DNA of 64,000 nucleotides from VXYK01 sp965221585 (GTDB taxonomy: Bacteria; Actinomycetota; Acidimicrobiia; Acidimicrobiales; Aldehydirespiratoraceae), in NCBI GenBank assembly GCA_965221585.1, contig OZ244898.1, positions 1 to 64,000 on the forward strand, read 5' to 3'. A program made the translations under genes and the position numbers. Positions 39,752-48,408 of the stretch are shown piece by piece. Within the stretch, counting starts at the first letter, position 1, and every line of letters starts with the position of its first letter. The notes below the pieces were generated by a model. The model was not told where the DNA came from. It did no database searches and saw only the letters and a list, made by a program, of their open reading frames with translations.

Positions 39752-40666
39752 ATGCTCGCTGCTACTCGGCAGAGCCCTTTGGCCCTGTGGCAGACGCGTC
39801 ACGTGGCGTCGCTGCTGATCTCGGCGGGTGTTGTGGACCGGGTTGGGGAACTCGTCGTTTCAACCGTCGGTGACAGGCGCCTGGACACCCCGATCCACGC
39901 GATGGGCGGCAAGGGGGTCTTCTCCAAGGAAGTGCAGCAAGCGGTGCTTGACGGCCGCGCCGATATCGCGGTGCACTCCGCCAAAGACCTCACCTCGCAG
40001 ACACCTGAAGGGCTGGTTCTTGCCGCGGTGCCCCACCGGGGCGACACCCGAGACGCGCTGGTGGGGACTCGCCTGGCGGACTTGCCCCCTGGTGCCCGAG
40101 TCGCGACCGGATCTGTGCGCCGACGCGCTCAGCTCGCCTGGCACCGTCCGGACCTAGTGTTCTCAGAACTGCGCGGCAATATCGCGACACGCCTGGACAA
40201 GGCCCGGCAGTTCGACGCGATCGTGATGGCGATGGCGGCTGTCGAGCGCCTCGGATTGGATCTCGAAGTGCTTGATCCGCTCGACCATGAGGTGATGGTC
40301 CCCCAGGTCGCCCAGGGTGCTCTGGCGATCGAATGTCGTGCAGACGATCACGACACGATCGCTGCGCTCAGAGCCGTTGAGGATCCGGCAGCGAGGCGGG
40401 TCGTGGATGCCGAGCGAGCCTTCCTCGCCGAACTCGGCGGAGACTGCACGCTTCCTGCGGGCGCGGTTGCGGTGCTCGACGACACGGCCCACGGCGATGT
40501 CGATCTGCTGGCAATGGTGGCTTCGCTCGATGGTCGAAGGTTGTTGCGTGAGAAACGTCAGGGACCTGATCCTGACGCCCTCGGCCGCTCCCTGGCACGT
40601 TTCCTGCTTGACGACGCCGGGGGCCGCGCCCTGCTGGCGGAAGCCCTAAGGGCCGACGGTGCCTGA
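39752..40666 (+). CDS. hemC: Hydroxymethylbilane synthase (porphobilinogen deaminase)
   Basis: A 304-residue enzyme that polymerises four porphobilinogens. N-terminus MLAATRQSPLALWQTRHVA fits the family. Other marks: HAMGGKGVFSKEVQQAVLDG, DIAVHSAKDLTSQ with the catalytic Asp, GTGSVRRRAQL-like ATGSVRRRAQL, and the dipyrromethane-cofactor Cys232 in LGGDCTLPAG. Asp replaces the second Gly of the usual GGC triplet, a minor variation. It overlaps hemD by 8 bp. Confidence 0.96.
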   Translation: MLAATRQSPLALWQTRHVASLLISAGVVDRVGELVVSTVGDRRLDTPIHAMGGKGVFSKEVQQAVLDGRADIAVHSAKDLTSQTPEGLVLAAVPHRGDTRDALVGTRLADLPPGARVATGSVRRRAQLAWHRPDLVFSELRGNIATRLDKARQFDAIVMAMAAVERLGLDLEVLDPLDHEVMVPQVAQGALAIECRADDHDTIAALRAVEDPAARRVVDAERAFLAELGGDCTLPAGAVAVLDDTAHGDVDLLAMVASLDGRRLLREKRQGPDPDALGRSLARFLLDDAGGRALLAEALRADGA

Positions 40667-41441
40667 CGAGACAGTGTCTGACCAGCCTCTCGCCGGTGTT
40701 CGGGTGGTGGTCACCAGAGCCCGTGAGCAGGCTGGAGTGCTCGCGGACGCTTTGGCGGAACGTGGTGCCACGGCGGTGGAGGTGCCAGTGATCGAAATCG
40801 TGGGCCCCGTCGACGGCGGCGCGGCCCTTAGAGACCACATCGGCCGTCTGGGTGAAGGCGACTGGCTTGTGATCACCAGCCCCAACGGGGCTACGAAAGT
40901 CTCTGGAGCGCTGGAACGCGTGCCGCTGAACTCAGGCGTGTCGGTCGCGGTGATCGGCCCGGGCACGGCTGGGCGCGCCGAGGATCTGGGCATCAGAGTC
41001 GATCTCATGCCCGACAGGTCGATAGCCGAAGGCCTGCTCGAGGCGATGCCTCCGCCGAGCCGCCAAGGGGCGACCGTCCTGCTGGCCCGTGCCGCTGAGG
41101 CCCGCCGGGTCCTCCCCGAAGAGCTTCGCAGGCGGGGTTGGACAGTCCACGACATCGCGGCGTACCGGACAATAGGCGTACCGGTCAGCGACGCCGACAC
41201 CTCCGCGTGCCGGCAGAGTGATGTGGTGGCGTTCACTTCGTCGTCGACGGTCAGTCATCTCCACGACGGTGTCGGCGCCGAGAACCTCCCCAAGATGATC
41301 GCCTGTATCGGTCCTGCCACCTCGGCAACCGCACGGGCGTTGGGCCTGACAGTCGACGTGGAAGCCGAACCGCACACCATCGACGGACTCGTCGACGCGA
41401 TCGTCAGCCTCTGTGCCGACACGGCCGACAGCAAGCGATAA
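40659..41441 (+). CDS. hemD: Uroporphyrinogen-III synthase
   Basis: A 260-residue enzyme that cyclises hydroxymethylbilane with inversion of ring D. The two-domain HemD pattern is visible: PLAGVRVVVTRAREQAGVLADAL at the N-terminus, DWLVITSPNGATKV, VAVIGPGTAGRAEDLG, TVLLARAAEARRVLPEELR, and VVAFTSSSTVSHLHDGVG then IACIGPATSATARALGL in the second domain. Sequence conservation in this family is low, but the context between hemC and hemB removes doubt. Starts inside hemC. Confidence 0.93.
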   Translation: MPDETVSDQPLAGVRVVVTRAREQAGVLADALAERGATAVEVPVIEIVGPVDGGAALRDHIGRLGEGDWLVITSPNGATKVSGALERVPLNSGVSVAVIGPGTAGRAEDLGIRVDLMPDRSIAEGLLEAMPPPSRQGATVLLARAAEARRVLPEELRRRGWTVHDIAAYRTIGVPVSDADTSACRQSDVVAFTSSSTVSHLHDGVGAENLPKMIACIGPATSATARALGLTVDVEAEPHTIDGLVDAIVSLCADTADSKR

Positions 41442-41533
41442 AGTGTCGATCCGAGGGGGGTGCTAGCCTCTGACCGAACCCGGAACTCGTTGACGAGTTG
41501 CGAACCAAGACATGACTGGGGGCCTTCAGGACC

Positions 41534-42196
41534 ATGCTGAGATTTGCTGAAGAAGTAATTTTGCTGTTGCTCCGTGACGATGACGGCAAGTTCGTGCATG
41601 TGCCGAGTTGGTTGCTGGATCGGATCCTTGCCGGCGCTGTGCTGATGGACCTGGCGATGGAGTACCGCATCGACACCGACCCGGAAAGACTTGTTCTGCT
41701 TGACGACACACCGACCGGCGACAGCCTGCTCGACCCGACGCTCGCTCGAATCGCCGCGGATCGCGACGGCGCGGATCGAGACGCCCGCTACTGGGTCGAG
41801 CAGGAGGCGAGCCACTCCGAGGGAACCCGTGAGGAGGCACTCCGGCGTCTGGTCGACATCGGGATCCTGGAGCGCGAGGAGGACCGTTTCCTGTGGGTCT
41901 TCAAGTCGCGCCGCTATCCGATCATCGACGGCAAAGCCGAGCGTGAAGTGAAGCTGCGCATTATGGGCGTGCTGTTCAGCGACGAGATCCCCGATCCCCG
42001 TGACGTCGTGATCATCTGCCTTGCGGACGCTTGTGGCCTCTTCGCGGAACTGCTGCCCAAGCGGGAACTCGAGCAGGCATCGGTGCGGATCGAGCAGGTC
42101 CGCAAGCTTGACCTCATCGGTCAGGCGATGTCTCAGACCATCTACGACATGGGGATGTGGCTGGCGGCGAGCCGCATCGAAGGCCGCATGTTCTAG
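41534..42196 (+). CDS. GPP34 (Golgi phosphoprotein 3)-family protein
   Basis: A 220-residue protein of the GPP34 fold: RFAEEVILLLLRDDDGKFV at the start, RILAGAVLMDLAMEYRI, LRRLVDIGILEREEDRFLWVF with FKSRRYP, and RDVVIICLADACGLF, the usual order of GPP34 segments. In eukaryotes GOLPH3 binds PI4P; the actinobacterial versions have no established function, though lipid binding is suspected. It lies between hemD and hemB in the same orientation, with 92 and 64 bp gaps, so it may have its own promoter. Confidence 0.88.
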   Translation: MLRFAEEVILLLLRDDDGKFVHVPSWLLDRILAGAVLMDLAMEYRIDTDPERLVLLDDTPTGDSLLDPTLARIAADRDGADRDARYWVEQEASHSEGTREEALRRLVDIGILEREEDRFLWVFKSRRYPIIDGKAEREVKLRIMGVLFSDEIPDPRDVVIICLADACGLFAELLPKRELEQASVRIEQVRKLDLIGQAMSQTIYDMGMWLAASRIEGRMF

Positions 42197-42203
42197 CGCG
42201 CTT

Positions 42204-42248
42204 CGCGCGGTTCACTTCCGCGCGCTTCGCTAAGGGGCCGTTAGGCCC
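42204..42248 (+). terminator. Two adjacent stem-loops after the GPP34 gene
   Basis: CGCGCGG (42204-42210) and CCGCGCG (42218-42224) form a 7-bp stem with a 7-nt loop; GGGCC (42235-42239) and GGCCC (42244-42248) form a second stem with a GTTA loop. There is no T-run, so intrinsic termination is uncertain; attenuation ahead of hemB is also possible. Confidence 0.35.
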
Positions 42249-42260
42249 TAGTCTGACTGG

Positions 42261-43241
42261 GTGCCATTTCCTCAACGCCGCCTGCGCCGCCTCCGCCGAA
42301 CTCCGGCGCTGCGGAGGCTCGTAGCAGAAACACATCTCCATGTCGATGACCTGGTTGCGCCGCTGTTCGTGCGTGAAGGCATCGACGAGCCCCAGCCGAT
42401 CTCGTCGCTGCCCGGCCACTTCCAACACACCCGCGAGTCGCTGCGAGCCGAAGTGGATCAACTCCGAGCCCTTGGAGTCGGCGCGGTGCTGCTCTTCGGC
42501 GTACCGGAACGAAAAGACGCCGAAGGGTCCGAAGCATGGAACCCGGAAGGAATCGTGCAGGTCGCGCTGCAGGACCTGCGTGACGACCACGGCGACGAGA
42601 TGGTGCTGATCGCTGATCTGTGTCTCGACGAGTACACCGACCATGGTCATTGCGGGGTGCTCGACAGCACCGGTCAGCCGGACAACGACGCGACCCTCGA
42701 GCTCTACGCGAGGGTCGCGCTCGCACAGGCGCACGCCGGTGTCGACATCGTGGCACCCTCCGGAATGATGGACGGCCAGGTTTCGGCCATCCGTGGAGCC
42801 CTCGACGAAACGAGCTTTGAGGACATCGCGATCCTCGCCTACTCGGCCAAGTACGCAACCGCGCTCTACGGGCCCTTCCGCGACGCAGTCGACGTGACGA
42901 TCGCCGGCGGAGGCGACCGACGCGGCTACCAGCAGGATGTGGCCAATGCCCGCGAGTCGGTCGAGGAGATCCGTGAGGACATCGCCGAGGGCGCCGACAT
43001 GGTCATGGTCAAACCGGCCATGCCGTTCCTTGATGTGATCGTCCGCGCGCGAAGCGAATTCGACGTCCCCATCGCGGCATATCACGTGAGCGGCGAGTAC
43101 GCGATGGTCCACGCTGCCGCGCACCTCGGCTGGCTGGAACTCGAACCGGTGGCGTTCGAGCATTCACTGGCCATCAAACGAGCCGGAGCAGACCTGATCT
43201 GCAGCTACTTCTCTCGTCTTCTCGCCGAGAAGCTCCAGTGA
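42261..43241 (+). CDS. hemB: Porphobilinogen synthase (delta-aminolevulinate dehydratase)
   Basis: A 326-residue enzyme condensing two aminolevulinates. Both active-site lysines are visible: YSAKYATALYGPFRDA and MVMVKPAMPFLD. The metal loop reads DLCLDEYTDHGHCG: the first and third cysteines of a zinc site are kept, while the second is Asp, a hybrid seen in several actinobacteria as far as I recall. Start is GTG 42261. It overlaps hemL by 4 bp. Confidence 0.96.
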   Translation: MPFPQRRLRRLRRTPALRRLVAETHLHVDDLVAPLFVREGIDEPQPISSLPGHFQHTRESLRAEVDQLRALGVGAVLLFGVPERKDAEGSEAWNPEGIVQVALQDLRDDHGDEMVLIADLCLDEYTDHGHCGVLDSTGQPDNDATLELYARVALAQAHAGVDIVAPSGMMDGQVSAIRGALDETSFEDIAILAYSAKYATALYGPFRDAVDVTIAGGGDRRGYQQDVANARESVEEIREDIAEGADMVMVKPAMPFLDVIVRARSEFDVPIAAYHVSGEYAMVHAAAHLGWLELEPVAFEHSLAIKRAGADLICSYFSRLLAEKLQ

Positions 43242-44506
43242 GCGGCGCAGCCACGAACAGTTCGCTCTTCGGGCGCGCCGAGGCCGTCATACCCGGAGGT
43301 GTCAACTCACCGGTGCGAGCCTTCGGGTCAGTCGGCGGAACGCCTTATTTCGTGGCCCGAGCCAGCGGCCCCCATGTCTACGACGTCGAAGGGAACCGTT
43401 ACATCGACTACGTGCAGAGCTACGGCCCGACGATTCTCGGGCACGCCCACCCTGCTGTGACGAAAGCTGTGCAGGCCGCCGCGGCCTCGGGCACGAGCTA
43501 CGGCGCGCCGACGCACAACGAGGTCCGCCTCGCCGAAGAGATATCGCGCCGCATCACGGGCCTGGAGATGGTGCGACTCGTGTCGAGCGGAACCGAAGCG
43601 ACAATGACCGCCATCCGCGTCGCACGCGGCGCGACCGGACGCGACCGCGTCGTGAAGTTCGCCGGCAACTATCACGGCCACAGCGATGCGCTGCTGGTAG
43701 CCGGAGGGTCCGGAGTCGCCCAGCAGGGTCTGGTCGGTTCGGCAGGGGTCACGACCGGCGCGGTCGCCGACACGGTGGTCGCTCCCTACAACGTCGTGCC
43801 CGAACTCGATGAGACTGTCGCAGCGGTGGTGGTCGAGCCGGTCGCTGCCAACATGGGCCTGGTCGAACCCGTGGCCGGGTTCCTTGAGGGCCTCCGCGAG
43901 GCCTGTGACGAGGTCGGAGCGCTGCTGATGTTCGACGAGGTCATTACAGGTTTTCGCCTCTGTCATGGAGGGGCCGCGGAGTGGTACGGCGTGAACCCCG
44001 ACATCTGGTGTTTCGGCAAGGTGATCGGAGGTGGCCTGCCGATGGGAGCGATCGGTGCCTCAGCAGAGATCATGAGCAACCTCGCCCCGCTGGGAAGCGT
44101 GTATCAGGCGGGCACCTTGTCGGGGAACCCTCTGGCCACCGCCGCAGGACTGGCGACCCTCGAACAGTTGACGCCCGACGCCTACCGCAAGCTGACCGAC
44201 ATCTCCACCAGACTGCAGGCGGGCCTGGTCTCAGCTTTCGATGAAGCAGGGATCGCCGCCTGTGTGCCGAGGGTGGGGCCGCTGTTGGGCCTGTTCTTCG
44301 GCACCGAGCCCCCGACGGATTTCGAGTCGGCCAAGGCGATCTGCGACAACGGCAGGTACCAACAGTTCTTCCACGGGATGCTGCGCCGCGGCGTGGCATT
44401 CGCCCCTGGCGCGTACGAGGCCGTGTTCACGTCGCTGGCCCACACCGACGCCGAACTCGAAGCCACGATCAAGGCGTGCAGGGAAGTAGCCTTGGAGATG
44501 GCATGA
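43238..44506 (+). CDS. hemL: Glutamate-1-semialdehyde 2,1-aminomutase
   Basis: A 422-residue PLP enzyme making 5-aminolevulinate. Motifs: AEAVIPGGVNSPVRAF, HAHPAVTKAVQAAA, RLVSSGTEATMTAIRVARG, NYHGHSDALLVAGGSG, LLMFDEVITGFR with the PLP-pocket Asp, and FGKVIGGGLPMGAIG containing the Schiff-base Lys. The start overlaps hemB and the stop overlaps the YceI-family gene as ATGA. Completes the C5 pathway genes in this cluster. Confidence 0.96.
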   Translation: MSGAATNSSLFGRAEAVIPGGVNSPVRAFGSVGGTPYFVARASGPHVYDVEGNRYIDYVQSYGPTILGHAHPAVTKAVQAAAASGTSYGAPTHNEVRLAEEISRRITGLEMVRLVSSGTEATMTAIRVARGATGRDRVVKFAGNYHGHSDALLVAGGSGVAQQGLVGSAGVTTGAVADTVVAPYNVVPELDETVAAVVVEPVAANMGLVEPVAGFLEGLREACDEVGALLMFDEVITGFRLCHGGAAEWYGVNPDIWCFGKVIGGGLPMGAIGASAEIMSNLAPLGSVYQAGTLSGNPLATAAGLATLEQLTPDAYRKLTDISTRLQAGLVSAFDEAGIAACVPRVGPLLGLFFGTEPPTDFESAKAICDNGRYQQFFHGMLRRGVAFAPGAYEAVFTSLAHTDAELEATIKACREVALEMA

Positions 44507-45423
44507 AAAAACGATTGTTGATCGTCGGCGCCGCGTTGGTTCTTGCCCTGCTGGTTGCAGGATTCTGGTTTGTGTTCCTTCGTGGCGACACGCCCGCACC
44601 GGTGAGCACCGAAGCAGGTCTCGAGCAACTTCGCGAAGATCTCGCTTCTCAACAAGATGATCGTGAAGATTCCGCTTCCCAACCGGATGATCAGGAAGAT
44701 CTCAGCTCTCAACCGGATGATCAGGAAGATCTCAGCTCTCAAACAGGCGATCAGTACCCGGAAACGGTGTCAGACGGCACGGATGTCGAATCAGAATCCG
44801 AGTCCGATGCGGGACTTGATCCAGAACCGGAACCGACGGTGACGGAGGCGCCGAAGGTGGGCGTCGCGGAGGGCACTTGGACAGTCGACGACGAGTTCGG
44901 TGAATTCGACTTCGACACAGCAAGCGGTTCATTCGCAGGGTTCCGTGTACAAGAGGAACTGACAATCGGCGAGGTCACGGCGGTGGGACGGACCGGTGAC
45001 GTGAGCGGCTCTTTGACCATCGAGGACGGGACGCTCGTGACCGCTGAGGTAACCGTCGACTTTACGAGAATCGTATCGAACGACCCGCGACGCGAACATG
45101 CCATACACAACGCAATTCGAACCAGCGTCTACCCGACCGCCACGTTCGTGCTCACCGAGCCGGTTGAACTGGACATTGAAGCCCTGGAGGCGGGTTCCAC
45201 GCTTGAGATCGATCTGTTCGGCGACCTGACCGTGAAAGGAACCACCAGTCAGGTTTTCTTTCATCTGCACCCCACGATCGTCGAAGAAGATCTCGGCCTG
45301 ATCGTCGGGTCTGCCGAGATCTTCTGGTCCGACTTCGGCGTCACTCCGCCGAGAGCTCCGATCGTGGTGTCGGTAGCAGACCACGGTATCGTCGAGTTCC
45401 AACTGCTCGTCCGTCGCAGTTGA
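44503..45423 (+). CDS. Membrane-anchored YceI-family lipocalin with Asp/Gln-rich repeat stalk
   Basis: A 306-residue protein from ATG 44503 (ATGA overlap with hemL). One membrane helix (LLIVGAALVLALLVAGFWFVF, residues ~5-25, quoted approximately), then a repetitive acidic stalk, then a YceI domain from about residue 115: EGTWTVDDEFGEFDFDT, TAEVTVDFTRIVSNDPRRE, HNAIRTSVYPTATFVLTEP and FGDLTVKGTTSQVFFHLH. YceI proteins bind polyisoprenoids such as ubiquinone precursors or other amphiphiles in the periplasm. Its attachment to hemL suggests co-expression with heme synthesis, though the link is not understood. Confidence 0.88.
   Translation: MKKRLLIVGAALVLALLVAGFWFVFLRGDTPAPVSTEAGLEQLREDLASQQDDREDSASQPDDQEDLSSQPDDQEDLSSQTGDQYPETVSDGTDVESESESDAGLDPEPEPTVTEAPKVGVAEGTWTVDDEFGEFDFDTASGSFAGFRVQEELTIGEVTAVGRTGDVSGSLTIEDGTLVTAEVTVDFTRIVSNDPRREHAIHNAIRTSVYPTATFVLTEPVELDIEALEAGSTLEIDLFGDLTVKGTTSQVFFHLHPTIVEEDLGLIVGSAEIFWSDFGVTPPRAPIVVSVADHGIVEFQLLVRRS
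44638..44756 (+). repeat. 30-bp tandem repeat within the YceI-family gene
   Basis: About four copies of a 30-bp unit encoding SQxDDxEDxx; the last two full copies (starting CCGGATGATCAGGAAGATCT) are identical. The outer copies are degenerate. The repeat keeps frame and lengthens the stalk between membrane and lipocalin domain. Confidence 0.8.
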
Positions 45424-45485
45424 TCGCGGTCGGGCGTCGCTCGCCCGGCTCTGTTCAATTGATCGGCACCAGCCGAGAGGCTTGG

Positions 45486-46742
45486 TCAGCCGACCGAGCA
45501 GGGCAGGTGCTTGATGCCGTTGATGAAGTTGGAACGCAGGCGTTCGGGGGGAGCGGTAGCTGCAATATCGGGGAAGCGCCCCAGCAGCTCGCGGTACATC
45601 ACCCCGATCTCCCGCCGTGCCAAGTGGGCACCCAGGCAGTAATGCGGACCCGGCCCGCCGAAACCGATGTGATCGTTGGGGTGCCGACTCAGATCGAACC
45701 GCTCAGGATGTTCGAACACCGCTTCGTCGCGGTTGGCTGAGTTGTACCACAACACCACCTTGTCGCCTGCGAAGAACTCGTGGTCACCAAGCCGCGCGCC
45801 GTCGGTGGTGACCGTGCGTCGGAAGTGGATGACCGGGGTCGACCAGCGGACGATCTCCTCGACAGCGGTCGGCGTGTTGCCCTCGAGATCATCGAGCCAC
45901 CACTGGCGCTGCTCAGGATGTTCGGTGAGGGCCACCAGCCCGTGGCTGATCGCGTTGCGGGTCGTCTCGTTGCCGGCGGCGCACAACAGCACGAAGAACG
46001 AAGCCAACTCCTGGTGGCTGAGCCGCTCACCGTCGATCTCAGCATGGACCAGCGCTGAAGTGATGTCATCGCTGGGTTCGTCGGCACGGAAGGCCGCCAA
46101 CTCGGTCATGATCCCCGCGAGGGACGCGGCCGCATTCAAGAACGCCTCGAACACGTTCGTCCCCTCCGGGACGTACTCCGGGTCGCCCGCGGACAAAAGG
46201 ATGTTGCTCTGGTCGAACACGTCGCCGTAGAGGCTCGGCGGGATGCCCATCATCTCACAGATGATCTGCAGGGGCAGTCGGGCAGCCACATCGGGCACGA
46301 AATCGCATTCACCGACCTCGGCCAGATCGTCGACGATCTCAGAAGCGACCCGCGCCACCTGCTCTTCCACACGGGCCAGGGTGCGGGGCGTGAAGCCTCG
46401 CGACACCAGCCGCCGCAGACGCGCATGACGCGGATCGTCCATGTTGATCATCGATCCGAGGAACTCGTTCAGCTCGGTCGGAAGGTCCGTGATCTGGGTG
46501 CCCTGACCCGAGCAGAACAGGTCGGCGCGGCGACTGGCCTCGACGATGTCGGCGTGGCGGGTGATAGACCAGAACCCGGGGCCCGCGTGGCTGATCACCT
46601 CGCCGTCGAGAACGTAATCGCGTTCCTCGCAGAAACGGATCGGATCGGTGGCCCTCAACAATGCGAACGCCTGGGACACCTCCTCGGGTGGACGAGTCCA
46701 GAACTCCAGGATGTTGCCCAAGTCGATCTCGTACAGTTCCAT
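45486..46742 (-). CDS. Cytochrome P450 (CYP125-like)
   Basis: A 418-residue soluble P450. Heme-binding loop FGGPGPHYCLGAHLAR, I-helix oxygen-activation motif CAAGNETTRN, and ExxR in VEEIVRW are all intact. MINMDDPRHARLRRLVSRGFTPR is the C-helix region. The overall look (start ELYEIDLGNILEFW, HFRRTVTTD, ANRDEAVFEHPERFDLSRHPNDH) is closest in my memory to the CYP125/CYP142 sterol-oxidising group. Redox partners are not adjacent. It diverges from the cupin and amidohydrolase operon, which may share its substrate. Confidence 0.93.
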   Translation of the reverse strand: MELYEIDLGNILEFWTRPPEEVSQAFALLRATDPIRFCEERDYVLDGEVISHAGPGFWSITRHADIVEASRRADLFCSGQGTQITDLPTELNEFLGSMINMDDPRHARLRRLVSRGFTPRTLARVEEQVARVASEIVDDLAEVGECDFVPDVAARLPLQIICEMMGIPPSLYGDVFDQSNILLSAGDPEYVPEGTNVFEAFLNAAASLAGIMTELAAFRADEPSDDITSALVHAEIDGERLSHQELASFFVLLCAAGNETTRNAISHGLVALTEHPEQRQWWLDDLEGNTPTAVEEIVRWSTPVIHFRRTVTTDGARLGDHEFFAGDKVVLWYNSANRDEAVFEHPERFDLSRHPNDHIGFGGPGPHYCLGAHLARREIGVMYRELLGRFPDIAATAPPERLRSNFINGIKHLPCSVG

Positions 46743-46836
46743 GAGTCACCCCCGATCACCTGTGCGTCCGTGACACTACCAGTAAGAACACAACGCTGAT
46801 CTGGCGCGTTATCGCAAATCAGGTCATTGTTTGGGG

Positions 46837-47217
46837 ATGGGACAACGACCGGTCTTCTGCCACCTGGATCAGCTGGAGTGGGAAACAGCTGCCGATCAGA
46901 AAGCCGAAGTTGCGGCTCTCGCCGCGCAGGCAGATGCTCTCGGTGCCCGACGCAGCCGACTCACCACCGGCGAACACGGTTTCCACAGTCACATCTCCGA
47001 GATGCCGCCTGGGTTCTGCGTACCGCCCCACACCCATGACATCAGCGAGATGATGGTAATCCTCGACGGCAGCGTGGAAGTGACCGACGGGACCGTTCTC
47101 GGCGCCGGCGACGTAGCCGTCATCCCCGCAGACCATCTCTACGGATTCACCGCCGGCGAGCAGGGGGTCCGCTTCCTTGTGGCTCGCACCGCAGACGCCG
47201 CAACCAACATCAGCTAG
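46837..47217 (+). CDS. Cupin-domain protein
   Basis: A 126-residue single-domain cupin. The metal motif is PPHTHDISEMMVILDG (H-x-H-x5-E) with the second motif ending in GDVAVIPADHLYGF. Start ATG 46837; TTG 46831 also possible. Such proteins may be dioxygenases, isomerases or sensors. It starts a plus-strand operon with the amidohydrolase 12 bp downstream. Confidence 0.85.
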   Translation: MGQRPVFCHLDQLEWETAADQKAEVAALAAQADALGARRSRLTTGEHGFHSHISEMPPGFCVPPHTHDISEMMVILDGSVEVTDGTVLGAGDVAVIPADHLYGFTAGEQGVRFLVARTADAATNIS

Positions 47218-47229
47218 GAGAACACAGGC

Positions 47230-48408
47230 ATGCGCCACGGGTTCAAAGTCTTCGATGCGGACGCACACGTCGTCTACCCAGCCGATCTGTGGCAGACGTA
47301 CCTGCCGCAGCGTTTCAGGCACAGACTCGACCGCCGCAACCCAGCGGGACTCGAGACCTACAACCCGGTGCTGGTCGACGGCCGTTACAGCCAACACGAC
47401 GTGAGCCTCTACGGGCAGTTCCAAAAGGCGATCAACTGGACCTATGAAGACATGGTCGCCCAGTACGGCGAACTCGCCACGGACGGATTCACCGGGGATC
47501 GGGTGGCCCGAGCGCTGGCCGTGGACGGCGTCGACTGCTGCGTCATCTACGGACCCGAGTACGACATGTGGCTGTCGGGAATCGACCCCGAACTGCAGGC
47601 GGCCATGGCACGGGCCTACAACCAATGGGGCGCCGACATGCGCGAAGCCTCGGACGGCCGGGTCATGACCGCCGGCCCGATCCCCCTCACCGATGTCAGC
47701 CGGGCGGTGGAAGAGATCCAGTACGCCTACGACCACCTCGGCACCCGCTGTTTCTGGACCCGACCCAACCACACCAACCACCGGGAACTCGGTGACCGCT
47801 ACTACGACCCCATATACGAACTCCTGCAAGACCTCGACTGCGCCTTCGCCACACACGAGTTCATGGGCCTCAACGCCCAGACCGAAGGTGTCGACCGCTT
47901 CAAGACCTTCACCGAATGGCACACCGTGGTGCACGTCCACGAAGCCCAGAACGCCTGCCTCTCGATGATCGTCCAAGGAGTGTTCGAGCGTTTCCCGAAG
48001 CTGCGCTGCGCCTACCAGGAAGCGGGCTGCGGATGGCTTCCGTCATGGCTGCACCGCATCGACGAACACCTCGAGATGGCGGGCGAAGCCGAATGCGGCT
48101 ACCTCACCATGACCGCCACCGACTACTTCAAACGCAACTGTTGGATCAGCACCGAATGCGAAGACCCCTATGTGGCCGACGTCATCCGCTGGCTGGGAGA
48201 CGACCACATCCTCTGGGAGAGCGACTTCCCCCATCCGGACTCGAAATACCCGCACGCAGTCCAGTACTTCCTCGACCTCGAACCGGACCTGATCAGCGAA
48301 GAGAGCAAACGCAAGATCCTCTGGGACAACTCGGTGAACTTCTATCGGTTCCCAGACGACTATCTGCCGACCGAGTTCATCGAGGCTACCGAGCTAGCGC
48401 AGCGATGA
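47230..48408 (+). CDS. Amidohydrolase_2-family metal enzyme 1
   Basis: A 392-residue TIM-barrel hydrolase/decarboxylase of the ACMSD/resorcylate decarboxylase group, with AGGAGA 9 bp before the ATG. Metal residues: FDADAHVVYP (D-x-H motif), ATHEFMG, and ILWESDFPHPDSKYP with the catalytic Asp. QEAGCGWLPSWLHRIDEH is a strong family segment. Members of this family decarboxylate or hydrolyse aromatic acids and ring-cleavage products. It overlaps the CoA ligase gene as ATGA, so they are coupled. Confidence 0.9.
   Translation: MRHGFKVFDADAHVVYPADLWQTYLPQRFRHRLDRRNPAGLETYNPVLVDGRYSQHDVSLYGQFQKAINWTYEDMVAQYGELATDGFTGDRVARALAVDGVDCCVIYGPEYDMWLSGIDPELQAAMARAYNQWGADMREASDGRVMTAGPIPLTDVSRAVEEIQYAYDHLGTRCFWTRPNHTNHRELGDRYYDPIYELLQDLDCAFATHEFMGLNAQTEGVDRFKTFTEWHTVVHVHEAQNACLSMIVQGVFERFPKLRCAYQEAGCGWLPSWLHRIDEHLEMAGEAECGYLTMTATDYFKRNCWISTECEDPYVADVIRWLGDDHILWESDFPHPDSKYPHAVQYFLDLEPDLISEESKRKILWDNSVNFYRFPDDYLPTEFIEATELAQR

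Noticed and set aside
37678..44506. Direct functional link between the heme biosynthesis cluster and the PaO/RCCR island
   Set aside because: They are more than 34 kb apart with unrelated genes between them; sharing tetrapyrrole chemistry is not evidence of linkage.
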